Source: DASQZK01 sp963771005 (GTDB lineage Bacteria > Bacteroidota > Bacteroidia > Bacteroidales > GCA-2748055). From it: a DNA stretch of 64,000 bases. Below the pieces are notes generated by a model. The model was not told the DNA's origin, did no database searches, and was given only the letters and a program-made list of their open reading frames with translations. Shown here one piece after another: positions 8,774-16,944 of the stretch (positions are counted from its first letter, which is position 1; every line of letters starts with the position of its first letter). Location of the stretch: assembly GCA_963771005.1 (NCBI GenBank), contig CAVYRO010000008.1, forward strand, positions 1,178,001 to 1,242,000. Direction: 5' to 3'. Position numbers and translations under genes: made by a program.

Positions 8774-9466
8774 ATGAAACCCGCGATCTTTCTTCTTTTC
8801 ATCCTTCTTTCATCCTGTTCCCAAAAAAATTCAACATCCGGGACAATCAGCCTGATCAACGGCAAGGATCTTACCGGCTGGCATGCCGATGTACCTGCCA
8901 TGGACACCAGGCCCGACACGATCAACCCCTTTATCGTACGTGATGGCATGCTGGTCAGCCTGGGAACGCCCGGCGGACACCTTATCACGGATTCCGTTTA
9001 CCGGAATTACCGCCTGGAAGTCGAATACCGTTTTGCAGGCGAACCCGGAAACTGCGGCGTTCTTATCCATGCAAGCACACCGCGTGCCCTGTACGGGATG
9101 TTCCCCAGGTCGCTCGAAGTACAGATGGAACATAAAAATGCCGGCGATTTCTGGTGCATCGCCGAGGATATTGCGGTTCCGGATATGGAAGCCCGGAGAG
9201 GGCCAAAGGAAAAATGGGGCAGCACGGAAGATAAGAACCGGAGGATCGTCAACCTTACCGATGATTCCGAAAAACCGGCAGGCGAATGGAATACCATGAT
9301 CATTGAATGCGTTGGCAACGAGGTGAAGGTGTGGGAGAATGGTGACCTCGTAAACTATGGATTTAACTGTACAACCGACAGGGGACAGATCGCCCTCCAG
9401 GCGGAAGGATCGGAGGTGGAATTCCGGAAGATCGAGCTGACACCGATCGATAAACTAACGGAATAG
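8774..9466 (+). CDS. DUF1080 lipoprotein (3-keto-glycoside lyase/hydratase type)
   Basis: The 230-residue protein starts with a lipoprotein signal (LLSSC, Cys15) and then a single DUF1080 jelly-roll domain: LINGKDLTGWHAD, FRSLEVQ-type core seen as MFPRSLEVQMEHKNAGDFW, and EWNTMIIECVGNEVKVWENGDLV. DUF1080 proteins have been linked to cleavage of 3-keto-disaccharides and 3-keto-glycosides made by sugar 3-dehydrogenases. The likely place is the periplasm or the outer membrane. It stands alone, but the window has a Tat-exported Gfo/Idh/MocA oxidoreductase and a two-domain DUF1080 protein at 53-58 kb that would fit the same chemistry. Activity is inferred from the family. Confidence 0.85.
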   Translation: MKPAIFLLFILLSSCSQKNSTSGTISLINGKDLTGWHADVPAMDTRPDTINPFIVRDGMLVSLGTPGGHLITDSVYRNYRLEVEYRFAGEPGNCGVLIHASTPRALYGMFPRSLEVQMEHKNAGDFWCIAEDIAVPDMEARRGPKEKWGSTEDKNRRIVNLTDDSEKPAGEWNTMIIECVGNEVKVWENGDLVNYGFNCTTDRGQIALQAEGSEVEFRKIELTPIDKLTE

Positions 9467-9532
9467 CAGCCGGGAGGTTGATTCAGAGAAGCTCCGTATG
9501 GAACAACTGAAACAAAACCTTTCTCTGAGCTC

Positions 9533-10231
9533 TTACCAACCCAGGAAGACGATTCCGGCCCCGCTGAAAAGGATGATGATCCCGGCCACCATATGAACGT
9601 ATCTCTCCATGCCTCTGAATTTTAGCAGGGAAGTGCCTTTATGACCGAGGTAAACCGTGAGTAGCATGGTCAGTATAGTCGCTGTGCCGAATGCGAGGGC
9701 AACGGCGACCATCCCGACGGTCCTGTTGGCATAGGCAGGAAAGATCAGGAGGGGGATAAGTACCTCGCAGGGGCCGAATACGAAGATCAGAAAAAGGATC
9801 CATGGGGTAAGCCTGGTATTATCCTTCGACTTTTCATCCATGGGGAGATGATGAAGTTCGCGGACGTTTTTGGGAACAAGAAAACGCGGAAGATGATGAT
9901 GATGAGTGCTTTTCATGTATTTATAAATCCCATAAAGGGTATAGGCGATCCCGAAGGCGAACAGCATCCACCCTACCACATCACCACGGAACGACTCGAG
10001 AAACTGCAATTTTTTAAGGCTTATGCCCAGGGCTATGCCGATCATCCCGATCACTATCGAACTTCCCACATGACCAATCCCGGATATAAAAGTGATCCAC
10101 ATGGTTTTATTGCTCGACCATTTACGGGCTTTGCTAAGCACGATGAAAGGCAGGTAATGATCGGGGCCGAGCAGGGTATGAATAAAACCTAATGATGCAG
10201 CTGATAGTGCCAGTAAATATAATTCTTTCAT
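9533..10231 (-). CDS. Polytopic membrane permease, candidate nickel transporter of the lar operon
   Basis: The 232-residue protein has about six membrane segments. It carries FIHTLLGPDHYLPF in the first and a His-rich cytoplasmic stretch (STHHHHLPRF) in the middle. Proteins like this are usually annotated as TauE/SafE-type exporters, but the His-x5-Asp-His in the first helix recalls the HX4DH signature of NicO/HoxN nickel carriers. It is the last gene of the nikR-like/larE/larC/larB operon, 11 bases after larB, so nickel uptake is the likely role. I chose ATG 10231 (MKELYLLALSAASLGF); an upstream in-frame start at 10324 would add a charged tail inside larB. Substrate is inference from context. 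Confidence 0.75.
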   Translation of the reverse strand: MKELYLLALSAASLGFIHTLLGPDHYLPFIVLSKARKWSSNKTMWITFISGIGHVGSSIVIGMIGIALGISLKKLQFLESFRGDVVGWMLFAFGIAYTLYGIYKYMKSTHHHHLPRFLVPKNVRELHHLPMDEKSKDNTRLTPWILFLIFVFGPCEVLIPLLIFPAYANRTVGMVAVALAFGTATILTMLLTVYLGHKGTSLLKFRGMERYVHMVAGIIILFSGAGIVFLGW

Positions 10232-10242
10232 GGTCGGATGTT

Positions 10243-10980
10243 TTATAACTTGTTGATCAGGGAGGCCTGGCATGCGGCGCCAAACCCGTTGTCGATATTC
10301 ACCACGCTTACGCCGCTCGCACAACTGTTTAGCATGGAGAGAAGGGAGGAGAGCCCCTGGAAATTTGCCCCGTACCCGATACTCGTGGGCACTCCGATCA
10401 CCGGCTTATCGACCAGTCCACCAACCACGCTGGCCAGTGCGCCTTCCATTCCTGCAACCACGATGATAACTTTCGCATCACGGATGAGTTGAAGTTTATT
10501 GAACAGGCGGTGGATACCCGCCACGCCTACATCATATATCTTTTCTACCCGGTTGCCAAGAAAAGCAGCTGTAACTGCGGCCTCTTCTGCCACAGGCAGA
10601 TCGGATGTGCCGGCAGCCACGATGGCGATATAGCCTTTGGGTACATGGTTTTTTGTTTTTACATGGGAAACGGTTCTGGCCAGTTCATTGTATTCCGCTC
10701 CGGGGAAGGTCTCTTTCAGGGAAAAGGCCATTTCGGGCGTGACCCGGGTAGCCAGGATGTTGATGCCTTTATCGAACATCCGTGTGGCGATCTGGGTCAC
10801 TTGCTCTACGGTCTTTCCGGAGGCGTAGATCACCTCGGGCAGCCCGGTTCTTCTCTGGCGGTCTGTATCGATCGTGGCAAAGCCCATTTCTTCGATGCCC
10901 CGGTCCGATAACCGTTCGAGTGCTTCTTCCAGTTGAATATCGCCTTTCTTATACAGTTCAAGGATTTCCTGTGTGGTCAT
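10243..10980 (-). CDS. larB: Pyridinium-3,5-biscarboxylic acid mononucleotide synthase
   Basis: The 245-residue protein belongs to the LarB family, with a PurE-like C-terminal half. LarB carboxylates nicotinic acid adenine dinucleotide at C5 and removes AMP, the first step toward the nickel-pincer nucleotide cofactor. Visible motifs are GLPEVIYASGKT, VAAGTSDLPVAEEAA, VAGMEGALASVVGGL, PVIGVPTSIGYGANFQG and SVVNIDNGFGAA. Its start overlaps the larC stop by 4 bases, so the two are translationally coupled. Length is normal for the family. Cytoplasmic. Confidence 0.95.
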   Translation of the reverse strand: MTTQEILELYKKGDIQLEEALERLSDRGIEEMGFATIDTDRQRRTGLPEVIYASGKTVEQVTQIATRMFDKGINILATRVTPEMAFSLKETFPGAEYNELARTVSHVKTKNHVPKGYIAIVAAGTSDLPVAEEAAVTAAFLGNRVEKIYDVGVAGIHRLFNKLQLIRDAKVIIVVAGMEGALASVVGGLVDKPVIGVPTSIGYGANFQGLSSLLSMLNSCASGVSVVNIDNGFGAACQASLINKL

Positions 10981-12155
10981 GATCGTACGGTCGTTTGAAT
11001 TACTTCTTTTTCAATTTCGCTGACGCTCACTCCGTGTTTTTCTGCCAGCACCCGGCAGTCCCCGAATTCGGGTTTCGAACGGACGAGCTGTCCCTTATAA
11101 TAACTCTGCTTCACCCTGACGGGACCAAATACTGTCTCCACAGTGATCTCATCACGGCGCAGCATATTCTTCTTTACCTTGTACTGCCTGATCCCGATGG
11201 TTGAGCTGTGGGTAAATACAATGTCCTTTATTTTATCCAGCAGATCTGCATGGCACAATACAGACAGGGTCGCAGCAGGCCTCGATTTTTTCATGACGAT
11301 AGGTACGACCCAGGCATCGCTGGCGCCGGCCGAGAATAGTTTTTCCATGAGGTAATCGTAATGCTCCGGGTTCATATCGTCGATGTTGCTTTCCAGAACC
11401 ACTGCATTTTCAGAAGAGATATCTTCTGCCGGACCGGCTGTCTCACCAAGGAAAACGCGAAGAACATTGGGCACTTCCGGATCCCGGTTCCCGATGCCAT
11501 AGGCTGTTTTCACGATCGGAAAGTCCATTTCGTCGGTGAATTCGTCCACCATGGCAGCCAGGATGGCTGCACCCGTGGGCGTGGTGGCTTCATGGTTTAC
11601 CAGGCCGCGTCGCACCGGGATATTCACCAGGATCTCAGCAGTGGCGGGGGCCGGAACAGGCATAATGCCGTGGGCGGCCTTTACCGTACCTCCACCGAGC
11701 TGGACAGGCGAGGATAATATACGGTCCGGTTTCAGATAATCGAAACAGATGGCAGCACCAACAATATCGGCTATGGAATCGAGTGCCCCTACTTCATGGA
11801 AGTGGACATGCTCTTTTGGTATATTATGAACCTTAGCTTCTGCAACCGCAACTTTGTCGAAGATCCGGAGTGCATCCTTTTTGACTTTTTCAGAAAGCGT
11901 ACTTCCATTGATGATCTCTTCGATATGCCGGAGATGCCTGTGTTTCTCGTTTTCCTGGTTTTCGATGACAACACTGGCTTTTGTTCCGCTGATCCCGCGA
12001 CGCTGGTCCCGGCTGATCTCAAGGTGAAAGCCCTCGATATTCAGTTTTCCAAGTTCGGATGTGAGATACCCGGCATCCACACCTGCATCGATGAGGGCAC
12101 CAAGATTCATATCGCCGCTGATCCCGGCGAAGCAGTCGTAATAGAGTATTTTCAT
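10977..12155 (-). CDS. larC: Nickel insertion enzyme for pincer cofactor (LarC), fused form
   Basis: The 392-residue LarC is the CTP-dependent cyclometallase that puts nickel into the bis-thiocarboxylic nucleotide, the last step of the pathway. It starts with the family hallmark YYDCFAGISGDMNLGAL and contains HFHEVGALDSIADIVGA and ATTPTGAAILA. In Lactobacillus plantarum larC is split and needs a frameshift; here it is one uninterrupted gene. There is only a short His-rich loop (HRHLRHIEE), whereas some LarC proteins have a long one. It overlaps larE and larB by 4 bases on each side. Confidence 0.95.
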   Translation of the reverse strand: MKILYYDCFAGISGDMNLGALIDAGVDAGYLTSELGKLNIEGFHLEISRDQRRGISGTKASVVIENQENEKHRHLRHIEEIINGSTLSEKVKKDALRIFDKVAVAEAKVHNIPKEHVHFHEVGALDSIADIVGAAICFDYLKPDRILSSPVQLGGGTVKAAHGIMPVPAPATAEILVNIPVRRGLVNHEATTPTGAAILAAMVDEFTDEMDFPIVKTAYGIGNRDPEVPNVLRVFLGETAGPAEDISSENAVVLESNIDDMNPEHYDYLMEKLFSAGASDAWVVPIVMKKSRPAATLSVLCHADLLDKIKDIVFTHSSTIGIRQYKVKKNMLRRDEITVETVFGPVRVKQSYYKGQLVRSKPEFGDCRVLAEKHGVSVSEIEKEVIQTTVRS

Positions 12156-13003
12156 TCCCTGGTTTTATTGCTTTCTGTTTGATTCAGGACCCTGTTTAGT
12201 TTTCCCGATACAAGGCCTTCCCTGTCAATCTTCAGTTCCCGGAAACCCACATCCCGCATCTTTCCGGTCAATTCGGCTTCCAGCGATATAAGTTTTCCCA
12301 TTTCCCCTTTTTGTACTTCGATTTGTCCGTACGTGCCGTAATGGCGTACCCGGACATCCCGGAAACCGTATTCATTCAGGATATTTTCGGCAGCTTCCAC
12401 CTGTCTCAGCTTCTCATTGGTGATGAGATGATGGTATGGGATCCTGGAACTCAGGCACGGGCTGGAAGGTTTATCCCAGTTGGGAAGCCCGAAAAAGTGT
12501 GCGATATTTCGCAGCTCTTCCTTGGTTACCTTGCAATCGACCATAGGTGAAAGCACCTTGTATTCAGCCGCTGCCTGGAGGCCGGGCCGGTAATCGCCGA
12601 GGTCATCACGGTTGGTTCCGCTCAGGACATCGAAATCCGGGTACTTGTCCTTCATCGATTTCAAATCACGGAAGAGATGTTCCTTACAGAAGTAACACCG
12701 GTTCTCCGGATTCGTATTATAGCGTTCATCAGCCAGCTCATTGGTCCGGATGACCTCGAGACGGATATCGAATTCCCTGCAAAAATCTTTCGCCAGTTCA
12801 AAATCCCTGCTTTTCAGGCTCTCGGAGTTCGAGATCACGCCGATAGCATTCTCCCTTCCTTGGAAACGCCTGGAAAGAAACAGAACGAGGGTCGAATCGA
12901 TACCTCCCGAAAAGGCTACGATGGAACCTTTCCGCTTTGAAAACCATTCTTCAAGGAGGTTGAGCTTTTCCTGCAATTGGGGTTTGAGTTCATTCATCTT
13001 CAT
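12152..13003 (-). CDS. larE: Sulfur insertion enzyme of the pincer cofactor pathway (LarE), three-cysteine form
   Basis: The 283-residue protein is an ATP-pyrophosphatase (AFSGGIDSTLVLFLSRR, residues 30-46) that adenylates the carboxyl groups of the LarB product and replaces oxygen with sulfur. In L. plantarum a single Cys is sacrificed per reaction. In other LarE proteins three Cys hold a [4Fe-4S] cluster and the enzyme can turn over. Here Cys103 and Cys106 (NRCYFCK) plus Cys183 (SSPCLSSRIPY) are all present, which suggests the cluster type. It is 56 bases after the nikR-like gene and coupled to larC. Confidence 0.93.
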   Translation of the reverse strand: MKMNELKPQLQEKLNLLEEWFSKRKGSIVAFSGGIDSTLVLFLSRRFQGRENAIGVISNSESLKSRDFELAKDFCREFDIRLEVIRTNELADERYNTNPENRCYFCKEHLFRDLKSMKDKYPDFDVLSGTNRDDLGDYRPGLQAAAEYKVLSPMVDCKVTKEELRNIAHFFGLPNWDKPSSPCLSSRIPYHHLITNEKLRQVEAAENILNEYGFRDVRVRHYGTYGQIEVQKGEMGKLISLEAELTGKMRDVGFRELKIDREGLVSGKLNRVLNQTESNKTRE

Positions 13004-13059
13004 TCATGTTTAAGAGTGACCAAAATCTATGGAAGAACCTTCCGCAGCTCCCTCCCTGT

Positions 13060-13461
13060 TTAATCGGCACGGCTCATGGTGAGCTTACCGTTTTGCATTC
13101 CTTTGATACTGATTAGTTTATCTGCAAGTTCCGTAAGCCGGCTTGCGAGGCCCTTGATAGCGATGATCTCCATGTGCTTCGAAGGGGTAAGAATGATCCG
13201 CTGGGTGGACAGGATCTCCGCAGGATATTCCAGCTGAACATCGGCGATCTGGTTCTGTATCTCTCTCCGGGCGGGATCATAAAGCAGGTTGACCGATCCG
13301 GCAACCGTATTGTTGCACTGCCATTTCTGCTCCACCGTATTTTTATTGATCAGGTGCCTGATTGCCTGGGACCGGTTCGAGAACCGGTTGAGGTCCACAT
13401 ACTCATCCAGGGCCTCCAGGAGATCTTTTTCAAGAGAAACGCCGATTCTTGCGACAGTCAT
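13060..13461 (-). CDS. NikR-like ribbon-helix-helix regulator lacking canonical nickel ligands
   Basis: The 133-residue protein has an N-terminal ribbon-helix-helix DNA-binding domain (ARIGVSLEKDLLEALDEYV, RSQAIRHLI) and a C-terminal ACT-like domain as in NikR. Aligned by the flanking Q and the EIIAIKG segment, the four E. coli nickel ligands His76, His87, His89 and Cys95 fall on Leu, Arg, Ile and His, so the high-affinity site is gone. It leads the lar operon, and a good dyad overlaps its own promoter, so it probably regulates itself and the four genes after it. The signal could be nickel through other residues, another metal, or a pathway product; nothing in the sequence decides. Confidence 0.85.
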   Translation of the reverse strand: MTVARIGVSLEKDLLEALDEYVDLNRFSNRSQAIRHLINKNTVEQKWQCNNTVAGSVNLLYDPARREIQNQIADVQLEYPAEILSTQRIILTPSKHMEIIAIKGLASRLTELADKLISIKGMQNGKLTMSRAD

Positions 13462-13474
13462 AGTAACACCTTTT

Positions 13475-13527
13475 TGTGAAATAGTAACATTTCACAAATA
13501 TAGGGAAAAATGTTTGTGGCAGCCAAA
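13475..13527 (-). promoter_or_regulatory. Promoter and overlapping dyad operator of the nikR-like/lar operon
   Basis: On the minus strand TTTG (13527-13524), 21 bases, then TATATTTG (13502-13495) matches the Bacteroidota -33/-7 promoter. A dyad TGTGAAAT-N6-ATTTCACA lies at 13475-13496, 14 bases before the start codon, and overlaps the end of the -7 box, so a bound dimer would cover the transcription start. AGTAACA is also repeated directly at 13462 and 13483. This is the expected place for autorepression by the ribbon-helix-helix protein. Confidence 0.65.
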
Positions 13528-13729
13528 TTTGGGAAGGGAATGTTTGAGGTTTGAGGTTCGAGAGTTCCAGGTTTTTAGGATGGCCGGGGATCCCAATCAA
13601 CAAATCAAAAAATAAATAGGGGTTTCAGGTTGAAGAGGGGAATGCGGATGGTCACGGATTTTGGCGAATACCGGTGGAATAACCGGATATGTTTAACGCG
13701 GATGAACTTTGTGGCTACTACCCTGTTTT

Positions 13730-13841
13730 TTGTAGTCTGTTACAATAAAATACGGAATTTCTTGTAATGGAATACAATAAAATATGGAATTTTTTGTAAT
13801 GGGATACAATAAAATACGAAATTTCTTGTAATGGAATACAA
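13730..13841. repeat. Four dyads TTGTA-N6-TACAA at exact 32-bp spacing
   Basis: The dyads start at 13730, 13762, 13794 and 13826. Three of the four have ATGGAA or ATGGGA in the centre, and the DNA between them (TAAAATACGGAATTTC and variants) is also repeated. The array lies upstream of the nikR-like gene and 109 bp beyond the stop of the oxidoreductase gene. The remaining DNA in 13528-13729 and 13842-13950 shows no gene. Confidence 0.8.
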
Positions 13842-13950
13842 TAAAAATGAATATTTCCACGTCGGGATCCGCGACGATCCGCCTTCCTGTTTCTTCGGTG
13901 ATGTGGGGAAGTGACTCAACCTGAAAGGTGAAACTCAAGCCTCAAACTCC

Positions 13951-15147
13951 TCAAACCTCTTCCCTTTGCTCGATCTTTCCGGTTTTTTTATTCTTCAGGA
14001 TCAGTTTCTTTCCACCCGGCAGCTTTTCTTCCTTTATGAGGTAATAATCCGCATCGTATTCTCTGAAACCGACTACCTGTCCTGATTCCTCCTTACCACG
14101 CCAGAGATCGAGTTTCACCGGTTCCCATTTCTTCGTTTTTACGGACTGGTAGCAGGCATCCATTACGGCGTTTACCACATACCCGTCGTAAAAATCCTCC
14201 ATGGCAGATTTCCCGGTATCCATGGAGGTAAAGAAATCGTCGAACATCTTGTCGTAACCCAGTTCGCCCACCTCGTCGCCTACCGGGAAAAGCCATCCTT
14301 TCTCGGTCTCGGCCTTTTCTGCAATATATGCCCCTTCGCCCGTGGCGGTGAACATTTCAAAACCCGTGCGCAGGAAATGGTTCAGCCATATCGTCCCTTC
14401 CATCCCCGATATCTCGTCCCGCAGGTCCATGCCGCCACGGAACGACCAGCTCACCTCGAACTGTCCGATGGCTCCGTTTGCATACTTTACCAGCCCGATT
14501 GCATGGTCCTCTGCCTCTATCGGGTGTACCTGTGTATCGGCCCAGCACATGACCTCAACGGGACGGATATCTTTCCCGATAAAATTCCGGCCGATCTCAA
14601 TGCAGTGGCAACCCATATCAAGGAGCACTCCACCCCCCGAAATTTCAGGCGTCCAGAACCAGTCGCTATGGGGCCCCGGGTGCGTTTCCCTCGAACGGAC
14701 CCAAAAGATTCTTCCCAGTGCTCCGTTCCTGACGGAATCCAGGGCCTTGACCGTCTTATGTGTATAAACCAGGTCCTCCATATATCCATGGAACACGCCG
14801 GCTTCCTCGACGGCTTCCAGCATCTTTTTTGCTTCGCCCGCATTGCGTCCGAGTGGTTTTGTGCATAGTACGGCCTTTCCGGCTGCTGCCGCAAGCCGGA
14901 CAGCTTCAAGGTGCATATTGTTGGAAAGCGCTACAATCACGGTATCGACTTCCGGATGGTTAATGGCCTCTTCCATATGGGTCGTCCAATGTGGAACGGA
15001 CCATTTTTCCGCAAAGCGTCTGGCCTTTTCTTCCGTCCTGGAAAAGATCATAACGACACGGTCCGTGCTCCTGGGCTGGTGAAGGGATTGTGTATAGAAA
15101 TCACCGATGAACCCCGAACCGAGCATGGCAATATGTTTTGGTTTCAT
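13951..15147 (-). CDS. Gfo/Idh/MocA-family oxidoreductase
   Basis: The 398-residue protein has an N-terminal Rossmann fold (KHIAMLGSGFIGDFY) for NAD(P), the family lysine in CTKPLGRN, and the C-terminal substrate domain with SRETHPGPHSDWFWTPEISGGGVLLDMGCHCIEI, where the His in the GCHCIE segment is typical of the catalytic site. It has no signal peptide, so it is cytoplasmic, unlike the family member at 56956-58221. Such enzymes oxidise or reduce sugars and inositols. The last 50 residues are Lys-rich and extend beyond many homologues. No neighbour indicates the substrate. Confidence 0.9.
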   Translation of the reverse strand: MKPKHIAMLGSGFIGDFYTQSLHQPRSTDRVVMIFSRTEEKARRFAEKWSVPHWTTHMEEAINHPEVDTVIVALSNNMHLEAVRLAAAAGKAVLCTKPLGRNAGEAKKMLEAVEEAGVFHGYMEDLVYTHKTVKALDSVRNGALGRIFWVRSRETHPGPHSDWFWTPEISGGGVLLDMGCHCIEIGRNFIGKDIRPVEVMCWADTQVHPIEAEDHAIGLVKYANGAIGQFEVSWSFRGGMDLRDEISGMEGTIWLNHFLRTGFEMFTATGEGAYIAEKAETEKGWLFPVGDEVGELGYDKMFDDFFTSMDTGKSAMEDFYDGYVVNAVMDACYQSVKTKKWEPVKLDLWRGKEESGQVVGFREYDADYYLIKEEKLPGGKKLILKNKKTGKIEQREEV

Positions 15148-15217
15148 GGAATATCAGGTATTAATTAATTTATCAGCTTGCCTCTGCTTTCAAACCTTAC
15201 TCAAACCTTCCTCTCCC

Positions 15218-15595
15218 TCATGACCTGAACAACGGTTTATATTTCGGCCAGTACTGATAGATAAGCACCAGGTTAAGAACGGCGACAAAAGCAGCCGAGA
15301 GCATATTCCAGTCCCCGTTGGCGAAATTAAAGATCAGGAAGTTAATGGATAACGGTGCCAGGACGATCGCAATGAACGGGATCCAGATATTGAAGATCAG
15401 GAAAATCCCCACGATGATCTCGAAAATATACAATGCCGGCAGGAAGGGCAGTATGGCATCGAGGTAATCTCTTGTGAAATCAGGCATCCGGCCATAGCTT
15501 GTCGGGAAGAAATGAAGGAACTGGTTTGCAGCATAGACGATCAGGAAGATCCCGAGGATTATGCTGACCCCGCGGGTGAGCTTTGATTTTTCCAT
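15218..15595 (-). CDS. Small DoxX-like four-helix membrane protein
   Basis: About 125 residues from ATG 15595 (MEKSKLTRGVSIILGIF), with four hydrophobic segments at roughly 8-28, 50-70, 75-92 and 98-118. This pattern recalls DoxX/DoxD-type proteins, whose role is mostly unknown. An upstream in-frame start at 15655 would add 20 polar residues (MVFPESDNFLTYPENQTDTS), which is unlikely before a first membrane helix. It follows the oxidoreductase gene by 70 bases in reverse and may be cotranscribed with it. Confidence 0.7.
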   Translation of the reverse strand: MEKSKLTRGVSIILGIFLIVYAANQFLHFFPTSYGRMPDFTRDYLDAILPFLPALYIFEIIVGIFLIFNIWIPFIAIVLAPLSINFLIFNFANGDWNMLSAAFVAVLNLVLIYQYWPKYKPLFRS

Positions 15596-16104
15596 CGATG
15601 TATCCGTTTGATTTTCCGGGTAAGTTAAGAAATTATCGGATTCGGGGAAAACCATCCAGACAGGTTTCCCTCAAAATTTTAAAGCCGGATGCCTGATTTT
15701 TGTTCCGTGTCATGACAATCTATGATATTGCTAACGGATCGGGACTGGCCCATGCCGGGCACAGGCGGGATCATGTCCCTCCAGGGCAAATATTCCGGCG
15801 AGGGCCTTGAAGGAAGTTTTCCGTTAAACATTTTCCTGCAAAAATTGTCAAATAACCGAAGGAGTTCGGAATCCTATCCAGAACGCCTGAATGCAAATAC
15901 CTTCCGGAAGGCTTTGCGTTTTTGAACAGAACCGGTCTAGGAATTTTCGGAACCCTTTACGCCAGAAAGGGGGACCCTGATGGAAGACCGCCCAACCCGG
16001 CCTGAGAAAATCGAACGGCCCTTCATCCACATCGCATGATTCCTTTCAACCGGTGATGTTCTTTCCTTGCAAATGCTTTTCCGGCGTTCTTAAAATGATC
16101 AGAT
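15596..16104. other. Intergenic stretch without recognised feature
   Basis: About 510 bp between divergent genes. I see a perfect 12-bp palindrome CCTTCCGGAAGG near 15900 and no open frame with protein-like composition. Promoters for the two flanking genes must lie here but no good -33/-7 pair stood out. Confidence 0.5.
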
Positions 16105-16944
16105 ATGGAAAAAGCGGAAATTCAATTGCAATGGGAAGGTGCAGCTCCCGGCTGGGCCAAGTGGGAGAGGAAGATAGCCGATTTGGTAGAGCCGGCCTCA
16201 CGGGCTATGATGGAGATGGCAGGTATCGAACCCTGTTCCCGGGTTCTGGACCTCGCTTGCGGTGCAGGAAGTCAGACCCTGAAGGCAGCCAGCCTGGCAG
16301 GTCCGTGTGGACATGTGGTTGCGCTCGATATCTCAGCCAAAATGCTCGAATATGTCAGGGCAAATGCACAGGTTGCCCGGTTGGAGAATATATCCACCAT
16401 GCAGAGTGCTGCTGAGGAACTTGATCTTGCCGGTCAGACCTTCGATGCGGTGATCTGCCGTCTTGGCCTGATGCTTTTCAGCAATCCGTCGGCTGCTCTC
16501 AGGGTAGCATATAAAGCCCTCCGACCCGGCGGCAGGATCAGCACAGTCGTGTTCACTCTCCCGGAAACCAACGCCTTTATGGCCAAACCTATGCAGGTTT
16601 TGCTGCGCCATGCGGGAAAGAAGCCTCCGCAACCGGGTCAGCCCGGCATTTTTGCACTCGGTGGGCCGGGTATGCTGGACCGAATGCTGATTAAAAATGG
16701 CTTTCACAACATTCGCAAACGAACATTTTCACTTACACTCCAGATGCCTTCGGCGGCTGAAACCCTCGTCATGATGAAGGAAGCATTCGGAGCCTACCGT
16801 GCCGTCCTGAAAGACGCTCCCGAAGCACTTCGTGCTGCAGCCTGGGCAGAGGTTGGATCGCTGATAAAAAGTTTTGAGACGGAGCATGGCTTCATGGCCC
16901 CTGCAGAAGTCATGGTCGTCGCTGGCGCCAGGCCGGAAGAATAG
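16105..16944 (+). CDS. Class I SAM-dependent methyltransferase
   Basis: The 279-residue protein has the Rossmann-type methyltransferase motifs: VLDLACGAGSQTLKAA (motif I), GHVVALDISAKMLEY (motif II, with the acidic residue for the ribose), EELDLAGQTFDAVICRLGLML and ALRPGGRISTVVF. It resembles UbiE/arsenite-type small-molecule methylases in layout, but no substrate motif is evident. There is no signal peptide or membrane segment. The start at 16105 fits the family. It stands between long noncoding stretches. Confidence 0.85.
   Translation: MEKAEIQLQWEGAAPGWAKWERKIADLVEPASRAMMEMAGIEPCSRVLDLACGAGSQTLKAASLAGPCGHVVALDISAKMLEYVRANAQVARLENISTMQSAAEELDLAGQTFDAVICRLGLMLFSNPSAALRVAYKALRPGGRISTVVFTLPETNAFMAKPMQVLLRHAGKKPPQPGQPGIFALGGPGMLDRMLIKNGFHNIRKRTFSLTLQMPSAAETLVMMKEAFGAYRAVLKDAPEALRAAAWAEVGSLIKSFETEHGFMAPAEVMVVAGARPEE

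Noticed and set aside
13693..13938. 81-residue frame on the minus strand
   Set aside because: It is a translation of the 32-bp dyad array and has no start context.
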